A DNA stretch of 64,000 bases from an uncultured Lachnospiraceae bacterium (GTDB lineage: Bacteria > Bacillota > Clostridia > Lachnospirales > Lachnospiraceae), in assembly GCA_910585295.1 (NCBI GenBank), contig CAJUDE010000034.1, positions 3,350-67,349 of the forward strand, in the 5' to 3' direction. A model generated the notes under the pieces. It did not search any database and was not told the DNA's origin. It saw nothing but the letters and a program-made list of their open reading frames with translations. A program made the position numbers and the translations under genes. Below are positions 1-8,775 of this stretch, in pieces; positions within the stretch are counted from its first letter, which is position 1; each line of letters begins with the position of its first letter.

Positions 1-211
1 CCCCAACTACGTCAATATAATCCAATGCCTCAAATTCATCAATCCCCTGGGAATTTGGATCCCAAACTTTAGCGTCCAGCGTCCCAGTTTTATCCTGAAG
101 GACCAAAGACTCATAAGGCTTCCCAGCCTTCGTCAATGCCGCCTGCTTCACTTTGCACAAATAAATATCCCCAACACGTTCTCCCTCTCTTAGGTTTGCT
201 ATATATTTCAT
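1..211 (-). CDS. yhaM: YhaM-type 3'-5' exoribonuclease, N-terminal part (runs off the window)
   Basis: The first 70 codons of a gene that continues beyond position 1. The protein begins MKYIANLREGERVGDIYLC and contains LQDKTGTLDAKVWDPNSQG, a nucleic-acid-binding OB-fold signature I recognise from YhaM-family proteins, which normally follow it with an HD hydrolase domain. That HD domain lies outside the window and is not seen. YhaM degrades RNA and single-stranded DNA from the 3' end. The start is fixed by a GGAG site (reading AAAGGAGTAAAATT before ATG). It begins 12 bases after the stop of the HtrA-like gene, so the two probably share a transcript. Its usual partners in Bacillus, yhaN and yhaO, are at 57928-60629 here. 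Confidence 0.85.
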   Translation of the reverse strand, partial: MKYIANLREGERVGDIYLCKVKQAALTKAGKPYESLVLQDKTGTLDAKVWDPNSQGIDEFEALDYIDVVG

Positions 212-223
212 AATTTTACTCCT

Positions 224-1522
224 TTATTTTAATACGCCGACCACCACTGCACAGTCCAGGTCTACATATGCCTCCCCACTCTGCCGCTTAATGGTAATCG
301 TAATAGTATCCTCTGGGCTTAGCGCATAAATTTTCTGGTTATACTGCTCCACTGTAGCAACCTCTTCCCCATTGATTTTTGAAATAACGTCTGCCTCCTG
401 CATCCCTGCCGCCATTGCAGGTGAATCCATTTCCACAGATTTAATATAAACCCCTTTCGGGATGCTGAATTCTTTTGCAATCTCTTCTGTGACAGTGCTT
501 AAGCGCAGCCCAACATAGGGGACGTCCCTGCCATTGGATAGGTCCTCTATCACCTGCTTTAATTCTGACACAGCCAGGGCAGTAATGGTGTTGCGGTCAT
601 TGGGGCTGCTATAATCCTGCAATACCAGCCCAATAATCTCACCTTTTAGATTGATCAACACGCCGCTTCCATTTTCACTCCCCACAATATCTGTAGTGAA
701 AATCGTATAATTCTTATCTATAGTAGACACTTCATTCTTAGAAGATGTGATTGTTCCGCACAAAATAGAATAATTTGCCCCCAGTGGGCTTCCAATAGCA
801 AGCACGGTCGTGCCTTGGCTGACCACATAAGAATTCCCCAGTGGGGCAACTGCCATCTGCCCTAAAACCGCCTCCGGGATATCTTCCAGTGGGACGCTGA
901 TAATGGCAATCCCTGTATTCCCATCATATTTTTTTAAAGAGGCTGAAGCCATCGTGCCATCAATAAATGTAATATTAATTTCCTGCGCGTCGACAATTAC
1001 CTTTTTCTCTGTTAAAATAAGAAGTTCCTGCCCACTATTCCCAATAATAACCCCTGCCGCCCGATTCTCATTCTCATAAGGCGTATTGAACCAATCCATG
1101 CCGCTTGTCACCCCAGTGACAGTCACCACAGATTTATTCGCCTGCTTCCCAATATTATACAGCTTGTCCTGCAACTTTTGATAATCCTCTATCTCCAGTT
1201 CCTCTTGCACCACCACAGTCTGGCTCTCCGGTTGCGGTGGAGGCTCCTTTTTTTCTTCCTCTTCTTCCTCCCCATCCTCTTCCCCCTCCTGTGGGGCGTC
1301 ATCTTTCGGAATACTGATTGTGGATTCCTCTTTTGGATAGAGCCATTCTTCCAGATAAGGTTCCATCAAAACAAATACAAAACATGCCACTACCCCGAAA
1401 ACTACTGCACAAAGAAGATTAAATCCCGCATGGATTAACAGCCGCCGCTTATTGACTGGTTTGTCTTTTATTTTTTCCTTAATAAAAGCAAATTCCTGCT
1501 CATTCTGCTCCTTTTGTTTCAT
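224..1522 (-). CDS. HtrA/DegP-like membrane protein with PDZ domain, apparently a pseudoprotease
   Basis: 432 residues: a cytoplasmic N-terminus, one membrane span (about 29-53), an acidic, proline-rich linker (about 64-107), a trypsin-like HtrA fold (about 125-325) and a C-terminal PDZ domain (about 335-425). Family members cleave misfolded proteins at the cell surface with a His-Asp-Ser triad. Here the block that should read TNxHV is TEKKV (K174 at the His site), the DLAVL block is TGIAI (G204 at the Asp site), and GNSGG reads ENGSG (G285 at the Ser site). All three catalytic residues therefore appear lost while the fold and PDZ are kept. I infer a binding or scaffold role. The start has AGGAGG seven bases upstream. 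Its promoter lies at 1543-1571. Confidence 0.85.
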   Translation of the reverse strand: MKQKEQNEQEFAFIKEKIKDKPVNKRRLLIHAGFNLLCAVVFGVVACFVFVLMEPYLEEWLYPKEESTISIPKDDAPQEGEEDGEEEEEEKKEPPPQPESQTVVVQEELEIEDYQKLQDKLYNIGKQANKSVVTVTGVTSGMDWFNTPYENENRAAGVIIGNSGQELLILTEKKVIVDAQEINITFIDGTMASASLKKYDGNTGIAIISVPLEDIPEAVLGQMAVAPLGNSYVVSQGTTVLAIGSPLGANYSILCGTITSSKNEVSTIDKNYTIFTTDIVGSENGSGVLINLKGEIIGLVLQDYSSPNDRNTITALAVSELKQVIEDLSNGRDVPYVGLRLSTVTEEIAKEFSIPKGVYIKSVEMDSPAMAAGMQEADVISKINGEEVATVEQYNQKIYALSPEDTITITIKRQSGEAYVDLDCAVVVGVLK

Positions 1523-1542
1523 AGTGTACCCTCCTGATAATC

Positions 1543-1571
1543 ATTATACGTTTTTCCCTGGCTTGTTGCAA
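1543..1571 (-). promoter_or_regulatory. Promoter of the HtrA-like/yhaM operon
   Basis: On the minus strand: -35 TTGCAA (1571-1566), 17-base spacer, -10 TATAAT (1548-1543). The -35 hexamer is self-complementary and is the same six bases used by the mutS2 promoter on the other strand. Confidence 0.75.
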
Positions 1572-1594
1572 GATTTTTATTTTTCAGGTATAAT
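1566..1594 (+). promoter_or_regulatory. Promoter of the mutS2/two-component operon
   Basis: -35 TTGCAA (1566-1571), 17-base spacer, -10 TATAAT (1589-1594), about 30 bases before the mutS2 start. It shares its -35 with the divergent promoter. Confidence 0.75.
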
Positions 1595-1625
1595 ATTCGG
1601 CAGATATAGGAAAGGATTACGGATT

Positions 1626-3995
1626 ATGAATGAAAAAGCCCTCCACACATTAGAATATCACAAAATTATAGATATGCTGTCTGAATGTGCGACCACTGCT
1701 TCTGGCAGGGAGCTATGCAGAGCCTTAAAGCCCTCCACAGACCTAGCCGAAATCCAGCTTGCCCAGCAGCAGACTTCCGACGCATTGACAAGGATTTACC
1801 AAAAAGGCTCCCTCTCCTTTTCTGGCGCCCACAATATAGGCGCCTCCCTGAAACGCCTGGAAGTAGGCGGAACCTTGGGCATAGAGGAGCTTCTCAAGAT
1901 AGCCTCCCTGCTAGAGGTGGCAAAACGCGCCAAAGCTTATGCCCGCAAAGAAAGGGAGGATGATAAAGCGGATTCCTTAAACGGCTTTTTTGACCAGTTA
2001 GAGCCATTAACCCCATTGCTGGAGGAAATACGGCATTGCATCTTGTCAGAGGATGAAATTGCAGATGACGCCTCTGCCACTTTAAAAAGCATCCGCCGTT
2101 CCATCAAAAACGCCAATGAAAAGATCCGAAGCCAAATGAACGACTTGCTAAACAGCAACCGCAACAACCTGCAGGACGCCGTTATCACCATGCGCAACGG
2201 GCGCTATTGCCTTCCGGTAAAAGCGGAAGCCAAGGGGCAGGTGCCAGGCATGGTACACGACCAGTCCGCCACAGGCTCCACCCTTTTTATTGAGCCAATG
2301 GCAATTGTAAAGCTGAACAACGACTTAAAGGAACTTTTCCTAAAAGAACGGGAAGAGATTGAAATTATCCTCGCCAACTTAAGCAGCCTTGCCAGCGAGT
2401 ATATCCCGTACCTCAAAGACAACTTTGAGATTTTAACAAAATTAGATTTTATTTTTGCCAAAGGCTCCCTTGCAAAACAGTATAATGGGACCGCCCCTGT
2501 GTTTAATACAAACCGCTGCATCCGTATCCGAAGCGGGCGCCACCCGCTGCTGGACAGCCGCAGAGTGGTGCCAATTGACATCCGTTTGGGAGACGGCTTT
2601 GACTTACTGATTGTGACAGGGCCAAACACTGGCGGAAAAACAGTTTCTTTAAAAACCGTCGGGCTGTTCACCTTAATGGGCCAGGCAGGGCTCCATATCC
2701 CTGCAAACGACCGTTCCGAACTTTCGATTTTCGAGGAAGTCTTTGCAGATATTGGCGATGAACAGAGCATTGAGCAGAACCTTAGCACTTTCTCATCCCA
2801 TATGACAAATATCATCTCTATTTTGAAACATGTAAATGAAAACTGCCTGGTGCTGTTTGACGAGCTTTGCGCCGGGACTGACCCTACAGAAGGGGCCGCA
2901 CTGGCAATCTCAATCCTGTCCCAGCTCCATAATTATGGAACACGCACCATGGCGACCACCCATTACAGCGAGCTTAAGGTTTTTGCCCTATCTACCCCTG
3001 GCGTGGAAAATGCCTGCTGCGAATTTTCCGTAGAGACATTAAGCCCTACCTACCGCCTTTTAATCGGCATCCCTGGAAAAAGCAACGCCTTTGCAATCTC
3101 TGGCAAGCTTGGGCTTCCATCTAGCATTATTGAAGACGCCAAAAGCCGTATGACAGAACAGGAAGAAAACTTTGAAGACCTGATTTCTGACTTGGAAACC
3201 AGCCGTGTGGCAATGGAAAAAGAACGGCTGGAAGCGGAACAATACCGTCAAGAGACAGAAGCCATAAAACGCAAATTAGAAGAAAAACAGGAGCGGCTGG
3301 ACAGCCAGCGGGACAAAATTATCCGCCAGGCAAACGAACAAGCCCATGCCATCCTGCGGGAAGCCAAAGAAGTGGCTGACCAGACAATTAAGAATTTCCA
3401 CAAATTTGGCCGGGGCAATGTTTCTGCAAAAGAGATGGAACAGGAGCGGGGCAAGCTGCGGGGCAAAATGGCAGGGTTAGAGAAAAATATGTCTTTAAAG
3501 CAGCAAGGGCCTGCAAACCATAAAGTCCCTAAGAAACTTCGCATTGGAGATTCTGTAAAAGTCTTAAGCATGAATTTAAAAGGCACTGTCCACACCTTGC
3601 CAAACGATAAAGGCGACTTGTATGTGCAGATGGGGATTTTGCGTTCCCTAGTGAATATCAAAGACCTGGTATTGTTAGAAGAGCCGCCGGCACTTGGCAA
3701 CCAAAAGAAATCCACAGGGGCGGGAAAATTAAAAATGTCCAAGTCCGCCAGTGTTTCCACAGAAATTAACCTGATTGGGAAAACCATAGATGAAGCCATC
3801 CCTCTGTTGGACAAATACCTGGACGACGCCTACCTTGCCCATATGCCCTCTGTCCGCATCGTGCATGGGAAAGGCACTGGCGCGCTGCGCAAAGCCGTCC
3901 ATGGGCATTTAAAACGGCTGAAGTATGTGAAATCTTACCGCTTGGGTGAATTTGGCGAAGGAGATTCCGGCGTTACAATCGCCGACTTTAAATAA
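1626..3995 (+). CDS. mutS2: MutS2 family ATPase/endonuclease with Smr domain
   Basis: 789 residues, the normal MutS2 length. The core and clamp domains are followed by the ATPase with Walker A GPNTGGKT (about 332-339), then a long coiled coil (about 520-640) and a C-terminal Smr nuclease domain (about 712-789) with VRIVHGKGTGALRKAV and a GDSGVTIADFK end. In Firmicutes MutS2 acts on collided ribosomes and branched DNA rather than on mismatches. I chose the ATG at 1626, preceded by GGAAAGG. The frame stays open upstream to 1452, but that stretch runs back through the promoter and into the HtrA-like gene. It is first in an operon with the response regulator 30 bases downstream. Confidence 0.95.
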   Translation: MNEKALHTLEYHKIIDMLSECATTASGRELCRALKPSTDLAEIQLAQQQTSDALTRIYQKGSLSFSGAHNIGASLKRLEVGGTLGIEELLKIASLLEVAKRAKAYARKEREDDKADSLNGFFDQLEPLTPLLEEIRHCILSEDEIADDASATLKSIRRSIKNANEKIRSQMNDLLNSNRNNLQDAVITMRNGRYCLPVKAEAKGQVPGMVHDQSATGSTLFIEPMAIVKLNNDLKELFLKEREEIEIILANLSSLASEYIPYLKDNFEILTKLDFIFAKGSLAKQYNGTAPVFNTNRCIRIRSGRHPLLDSRRVVPIDIRLGDGFDLLIVTGPNTGGKTVSLKTVGLFTLMGQAGLHIPANDRSELSIFEEVFADIGDEQSIEQNLSTFSSHMTNIISILKHVNENCLVLFDELCAGTDPTEGAALAISILSQLHNYGTRTMATTHYSELKVFALSTPGVENACCEFSVETLSPTYRLLIGIPGKSNAFAISGKLGLPSSIIEDAKSRMTEQEENFEDLISDLETSRVAMEKERLEAEQYRQETEAIKRKLEEKQERLDSQRDKIIRQANEQAHAILREAKEVADQTIKNFHKFGRGNVSAKEMEQERGKLRGKMAGLEKNMSLKQQGPANHKVPKKLRIGDSVKVLSMNLKGTVHTLPNDKGDLYVQMGILRSLVNIKDLVLLEEPPALGNQKKSTGAGKLKMSKSASVSTEINLIGKTIDEAIPLLDKYLDDAYLAHMPSVRIVHGKGTGALRKAVHGHLKRLKYVKSYRLGEFGEGDSGVTIADFK

Positions 3996-4025
3996 CATGC
4001 CAACCCTAGTTTTAAAGGAGGACTT

Positions 4026-4727
4026 ATGGTTACAAAACAAAAAATCCTTATTGTGGACGACGATGTGAATATTGCAGAATTGATTTCCCTCTACCTTACC
4101 AAAGAATGTTACGACACCCGCATGGTACATGATGGGGAAGAAGCCCTTTCTGTATATGAGCAGTACCAGCCAAACCTGATTCTGTTAGACCTGATGCTGC
4201 CTGGCATTGACGGCTACCAGGTATGCCGGGAAATCCGTTCTAAGTCCAACCTCCCTATCATTATGTTATCTGCCAAAGGGGAAATTTTTGACAAAGTGCT
4301 TGGGCTGGAGCTTGGCGCGGACGACTATATCATGAAGCCCTTCGACTCCAAAGAACTGGTTGCCCGGGTAAAGGCAGTGCTGCGCAGGTACCAGCCTGCC
4401 AAGCCAGAGGCCTCCGCCCCCAACATCAAATGTGTGGAATACCCAGACCTTACTATCAACCAGACCAACTATTCCGTGCTTTACCGCGGAAAGCCTGTGG
4501 AAATGCCGCCTAAGGAATTGGAGCTGCTATATTTCCTAGCCTCCTCCCCCAACCAGGTATTCACCAGGGAACAGCTTTTAGACCATATCTGGGGGTATGA
4601 ATATATTGGCGACACACGCACAGTAGACGTCCATGTCAAACGGCTGCGGGAAAAAATCAAAGACCACATTTCCTGGCGCCTTGCAACCGTCTGGGGCATT
4701 GGGTATAAATTTGAGGTGAAACAGTGA
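4026..4727 (+). CDS. OmpR/PhoB-family response regulator
   Basis: 233 residues. The receiver domain (1-120) has the acidic pocket DDD at 11-13, phospho-acceptor D55, S82 and K104. The C-terminal winged helix (about 135-230) carries EQLLDHIWGYEYIGDTRTVD and VHVKRLREKI, typical of OmpR-type DNA binding. The start follows AAAGGAGG by five bases. The stop overlaps the kinase start as GTGA, so the pair is translationally coupled. No specific signal or regulon can be read from the sequence. Cotranscription with mutS2 is unusual but the 30-base gap supports it. Confidence 0.93.
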   Translation: MVTKQKILIVDDDVNIAELISLYLTKECYDTRMVHDGEEALSVYEQYQPNLILLDLMLPGIDGYQVCREIRSKSNLPIIMLSAKGEIFDKVLGLELGADDYIMKPFDSKELVARVKAVLRRYQPAKPEASAPNIKCVEYPDLTINQTNYSVLYRGKPVEMPPKELELLYFLASSPNQVFTREQLLDHIWGYEYIGDTRTVDVHVKRLREKIKDHISWRLATVWGIGYKFEVKQ

Positions 4728-6139
4728 AACGGACACTTTACCTAAAATTTTTAATTGGGTATGTGGCGTTCGGCATCCTTGGTTTTTTGACTATTGCCAC
4801 ATTTACCTCCCGGCTGACTTTAAATTTTATAGAACGGGACACTGCCTCCTCCCTGTACCGGGAAGCAAACCTGCTGGCTGCAAATTATGCGGCAAACTAC
4901 TACCGTGGGAACATGACCTTAGAAGATGTCACATCCCACTTTAATGCAGTATCCACCTATCTGGACGCCACTATCCAGGTCCTTAGCAAAAACGGGCAGA
5001 TTTTAATCAGTTCTGGGCAGGAAGCTTCCACCAGCATGGTAGAAAATTTCGATATCACAGCCTTTGGGACCAGCTACTACCAGACGGGCAGCTTCTTTGG
5101 CGCCTTCGAGGAAGAGACACTATCTGTATTCTCCCCAATTACCATCAATTACAAAGTGCGGGGTTATGTGATGGTCCATCAGCCCGTCACAGACCTGGTG
5201 GCGCTGAAAGATGGCTTTATCAATATTTCCTATATGACCCTTGCCATTATTTTCCTGTGCGCCTTTATTGTGCTTGGGCTTTTCACTTACACTGTTTTCC
5301 TCCCCATCCGGAAAATCACCCGGGCTGCCAAAGATTATTCAGAAGGGAATTTTGAAACGCAAATCAATATCCAAACCAATGACGAAATTGGGTATTTGGC
5401 CGCATCGCTGAACTATATGGCCACCGAGCTTTCCACCTTAGAAGAAGACCAACGGAAATTTATTGCAAATGTGTCCCACGATTTCCGCTCCCCACTGACC
5501 TCTATCAAAGGGTATATTGAGGCCATTATGGATGGCACAATCCCCCATGAAATGCAGGATAAATACCTGAATATCATCCTTTTTGAGACGGAACGCTTAA
5601 ACAAGCTGACCCAAAGCATGCTGGAACTGAACAAATATGGAGCCAGAGGCTCCATGTTAGATATCAGCAGCTTTGACATTAACAACACAATTAAGCTGGT
5701 AGCCCAATCTTTTGAAGGCATCTGCCAGGAGAAGAAAATCTCCTTTGAGCTGATATTGACCGGCCAGACTTCCTTTGTCTCTGCCGATATAAGCAAAATC
5801 CAGCAAGTGCTGTACAACTTAATCGACAACGCCATCAAGTTCAGCCATCCAGATTCAACGATTACCGTTGAGACAACGGAAAAGAATGAGAAGGTATTTA
5901 TTTCTGTAAAAGATACTGGTATCGGGATCCCGAAAGACTGTATAAAAAAGATCTGGGAACGTTTCTACAAGACGGACTTATCCCGTGGAAAAGACAAGCG
6001 CGGCACCGGGCTTGGGCTTGCAATAGTGAAAGACATTATTTCTGCACATAATGAAAATATCAATGTCATCAGCACGGAAGGGGTTGGCACAGAATTCATC
6101 TTTACGCTTCCCCTAACAGCAGAGCCGTCTATGAGCTGA
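4724..6139 (+). CDS. Sensor histidine kinase with extracytoplasmic sensor and HAMP domain
   Basis: 471 residues starting at GTG inside the GTGA overlap with the regulator. Membrane spans at about 10-30 and 168-192 enclose an extracellular domain of about 135 residues, which looks PAS-like (Cache/PhoR-type) but is not identified. HAMP follows at about 193-245, then the dimerisation helix with phospho-acceptor H252 in VSHDFRSPLT, then the HATPase domain with N box (LIDNAIKFSH), G1 (DTGIGIP) and G2 (GTGLGLAI). It phosphorylates the regulator at 4026. The kinase resembles the PhoR/VicK group, but no phosphate or wall genes are adjacent to support either role. Confidence 0.92.
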   Translation: MKRTLYLKFLIGYVAFGILGFLTIATFTSRLTLNFIERDTASSLYREANLLAANYAANYYRGNMTLEDVTSHFNAVSTYLDATIQVLSKNGQILISSGQEASTSMVENFDITAFGTSYYQTGSFFGAFEEETLSVFSPITINYKVRGYVMVHQPVTDLVALKDGFINISYMTLAIIFLCAFIVLGLFTYTVFLPIRKITRAAKDYSEGNFETQINIQTNDEIGYLAASLNYMATELSTLEEDQRKFIANVSHDFRSPLTSIKGYIEAIMDGTIPHEMQDKYLNIILFETERLNKLTQSMLELNKYGARGSMLDISSFDINNTIKLVAQSFEGICQEKKISFELILTGQTSFVSADISKIQQVLYNLIDNAIKFSHPDSTITVETTEKNEKVFISVKDTGIGIPKDCIKKIWERFYKTDLSRGKDKRGTGLGLAIVKDIISAHNENINVISTEGVGTEFIFTLPLTAEPSMS

Positions 6140-6166
6140 TGCAAAGATACCGTTACAAATTCCATG

Positions 6167-6188
6167 CCCCGCCAGCTTTGCTGCGGGG
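6167..6188. terminator. Hairpin between convergent genes (weak terminator)
   Basis: CCCCG-c-CAGC, loop TTT, GCTG-CGGGG between the kinase and cysA ends. There is no clear T-run on either strand, so termination is uncertain. Confidence 0.35.
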
Positions 6189-6204
6189 TATTCGGCTTCT
6201 ATCA

Positions 6205-6942
6205 TTATGTTGCATTTTTCCATGCTTCAAAATATTTGGCGTCAATAAATTCCTCCACAAATTCTGTCTGTGGATGGAAGCATATTTCTTCCGGGGTGCC
6301 AATTTGCTCCACCCTGCCATGGTTTGTGATAATCACAGTATTTGCCACCTCCATGGCTTCTTCCTGGTCGTGGGTCACAAAGATACTGGTGATGCCAACC
6401 CGTTCAATCATATCGCGAAGCCAGGTACGAAGTTCCCTTCGGACTTTTGCGTCAATTGCCGCAAATGGCTCGTCCAACAGCAATAGCTGGGGGTTGGGCG
6501 CCAATGCCCTGGCAAACGCCACACGCTGCCGCTGCCCTCCAGACAGTTGGTGGGGATAACGTTTCCCCAGCCCTTCCATAGAAATCAGTTCAAGAAGCTC
6601 TTCCACCCGTTCCTTTATCTCTGCCTTTGGCTTTTTCTTCACCTGAAGCCCAAAAGCGATATTGTCTGCCACAGTCATATAGCGGAACAAGGCGTAATTC
6701 TGAAAGACAAACCCAATGCCCCTCTTGCTTCCAGGCAGGTCGTTGACGCGGATGCCATTGATTAAAATATCACCGGAATCTGGCATATCCAGCCCGGCTA
6801 TCATCCGTAAAATGGTGGTTTTCCCGCTCCCACTAGGCCCCAACAAGGCTGCAAGCTGCCCTTTTTCTATCCCAAAGCCCACATCATCGGATGCCTGAAA
6901 CCCGTCAAAGGTCTTATTGATATGCTTCATCTCCACATACAT
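6205..6942 (-). CDS. cysA: Sulfate ABC transporter ATP-binding protein
   Basis: 245 residues. Walker A GPSGSGKTT, signature LSGGQRQRVAFARAL, Walker B LLLLDEPFAAID and H-loop FVTHDQ are all present. It lacks most of the C-terminal regulatory extension of enteric CysA (about 365 residues). It powers sulfate/thiosulfate uptake with the two permeases just upstream. The ATG at 6942 (MYVEMKHINKTF) is chosen because GGGAGG sits eight bases before it; the longer reading to 6981 lacks a ribosome site and overlaps cysW. It is the last gene of the sulfate operon. Assignment to sulfate rests on the operon, since the ATPase alone could serve related anions. Confidence 0.9.
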   Translation of the reverse strand: MYVEMKHINKTFDGFQASDDVGFGIEKGQLAALLGPSGSGKTTILRMIAGLDMPDSGDILINGIRVNDLPGSKRGIGFVFQNYALFRYMTVADNIAFGLQVKKKPKAEIKERVEELLELISMEGLGKRYPHQLSGGQRQRVAFARALAPNPQLLLLDEPFAAIDAKVRRELRTWLRDMIERVGITSIFVTHDQEEAMEVANTVIITNHGRVEQIGTPEEICFHPQTEFVEEFIDAKYFEAWKNAT

Positions 6943-6958
6943 TTTTCTGTCCTCCCGG

Positions 6959-7846
6959 TTATTTTTTCTTCCATTCCACAAGGTTCCTCACAATCAATAT
7001 CACCACCGCCAAAAGGACAAGGATGGATGACACTGCAAAAGCCGCCGTTGTATTAAATTCATTATATAGAATTTCCACATGGAGCGGCAGGGTATTTGTC
7101 TTGCCCCGCAAATGCCCGGAAATAACAGACACCGCCCCAAATTCGCCCATAGCGCGGGCAGTGCATAAAACCACCCCGTACAGTAAGGTCCATCTGATAT
7201 GGGGAAAAGTAATCCGCCGGAAAATAGTGAACGCGCCAGCCCCCATCAAAGCTGCCGCTTCCTCCTCATCCTTTCCCTGGGCGTTCAGCACAGGGAACAG
7301 CTCCCGAAACACAAATGGAAATGTAACGAATATTGTGGCAAGGACCACGCCTGGCACTGCAAATACGATTTTAATGTCATATTGGTACAAAAAATCCCCC
7401 ATCCATCCAATATTCCCAAACGTCAGGATAAACACAAGCCCTGCAATTACTGGGGAAATGGAAAATGGTATATCAATCAGGGTAGCAAGGACCTGCCTCC
7501 CAGGGAAATAAAATTTAGACAAAAGGACAGCCGCAAATACGCCGAACACCGTATTGACAGCCACTGCAGCCACAGTGGCAAATAACGTAAGCTGCAATGC
7601 ATGGACGGTATATTCGTCAAATACAGCCTCCGTATATGCGTCCCATCCATCCCTAAGCGCATTTGTAACCACAACAACTAGCGGAAGGACAAGCATTATA
7701 AATAGAAATAACACGCTGACGCCAATCAGGAAGTATTTCACGCCCCGGTTTGAACGCCCCTTAGGCGGCTCCATTACCTTCTGTATGGAATTAATGCCGT
7801 CCCCCACCACATCCTGGCTATACCCTCTCTGCTTTTTCTTAGACAT
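6959..7846 (-). CDS. cysW: Sulfate ABC transporter permease CysW
   Basis: 295 residues with a 40-residue cytoplasmic tail, then about six membrane spans. The EAA loop that docks onto the ATPase is EEAAALMGAGAFTIFRRITF. ARAMGEFGAVSVISG is a typical sulfate/molybdate permease motif. It forms the membrane channel with CysT. The stop lies 16 bases before the cysA start, and cysT ends 38 bases upstream. Of the two permeases it is called CysW by position and similarity; the W/T split is by convention. Confidence 0.92.
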   Translation of the reverse strand: MSKKKQRGYSQDVVGDGINSIQKVMEPPKGRSNRGVKYFLIGVSVLFLFIMLVLPLVVVVTNALRDGWDAYTEAVFDEYTVHALQLTLFATVAAVAVNTVFGVFAAVLLSKFYFPGRQVLATLIDIPFSISPVIAGLVFILTFGNIGWMGDFLYQYDIKIVFAVPGVVLATIFVTFPFVFRELFPVLNAQGKDEEEAAALMGAGAFTIFRRITFPHIRWTLLYGVVLCTARAMGEFGAVSVISGHLRGKTNTLPLHVEILYNEFNTTAAFAVSSILVLLAVVILIVRNLVEWKKK

Positions 7847-7884
7847 CTTGTTTCTCCTAACCTTATTCTGCCCGGTACGCTATA

Positions 7885-8736
7885 TCAGGCTTTGGTAAAC
7901 CTCTGCATATAAATCTGCAAAGAATTAATCACAAACATCAATACAAACGACAACAGCAACAGCACCAATGCAATTGCCGTGGCGTCTGAATATTTATACT
8001 GTTCCAGCTTCGACATAATCAGCAGCGGGGCAATCTGTGTCTTATAAGGGATATTGCCTGCAATAAAAACAACACTCCCATATTCTCCAATGCCCCGGGC
8101 AAATGCGAGGCCAAACCCCGCCAGCAGAGATGGCAGCAATTCCGGCAGAATTACACGGAAAAATGTGTAAGCCCCTCCGGCGCCAAGCATCATCGCCGCT
8201 TCCTCATACTGCCTGTCCAGCTTTTCCAACACAGGCTGCACCGCCCTTACCACAAATGGGATCCCTACAAATATCATCGCAATTGTGATTCCGATACGGG
8301 TATAAGCAATTTTTATCCCCACCTTCCCAAACAAAGACCCAATCCATCCCTGGTCTGAATACAGGAACGTAAGGGATATGCCTGCAACCGCAGTGGGAAG
8401 GGCAAAAGGCAGCTCAATCATCCCATCCAAAATCCGTTTGCCTGGAAAGTCATAACGCACCAAAACCCAAGCAATGACCATGCCGAAAATCCCATTGACC
8501 ACTGCGGCAAAAAACGCGCAGGAAAGGCTGACAGCATACCCTGACAAAATCTGGCGTGATGTGACTACTTCCACAAATTCCCGAAAATCCAACTTACTGG
8601 CGCTAATAATGATCGAAGCCAGAGGGATCAATACAAGGCAGGACAGCATGGCCAGCGTTACGCCCATCGTAATCCCAAAGCCTGGGATTACGCGAACCCC
8701 TTTTTTATTTTTAACTTTTACAATTTGCTGCTCCAT
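7885..8736 (-). CDS. cysT: Sulfate ABC transporter permease CysT
   Basis: 283 residues, about six membrane spans. It has the EAA loop YEEAAMMLGAGGAYTFFRVI and the conserved ARGIGEYGSVVFIAGN stretch, which parallels the one in CysW. It pairs with CysW to carry sulfate inward. The gene lies 39 bases after the binding-protein gene and 38 before cysW. The next start upstream is the ATG at 8736, preceded by an AAAGGATGGGTGG purine stretch. Confidence 0.92.
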   Translation of the reverse strand: MEQQIVKVKNKKGVRVIPGFGITMGVTLAMLSCLVLIPLASIIISASKLDFREFVEVVTSRQILSGYAVSLSCAFFAAVVNGIFGMVIAWVLVRYDFPGKRILDGMIELPFALPTAVAGISLTFLYSDQGWIGSLFGKVGIKIAYTRIGITIAMIFVGIPFVVRAVQPVLEKLDRQYEEAAMMLGAGGAYTFFRVILPELLPSLLAGFGLAFARGIGEYGSVVFIAGNIPYKTQIAPLLIMSKLEQYKYSDATAIALVLLLLSFVLMFVINSLQIYMQRFTKA

Positions 8737-8775
8737 TCAACCACCCATCCTTTTTAATACTGACAGCCCCACTAA

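Noticed and set aside
1452..1625. 58-codon upstream extension of the mutS2 frame
   Set aside because: It covers the shared promoter and overlaps the HtrA-like gene. ATG 1626 has a ribosome site and matches MutS2 N-termini.
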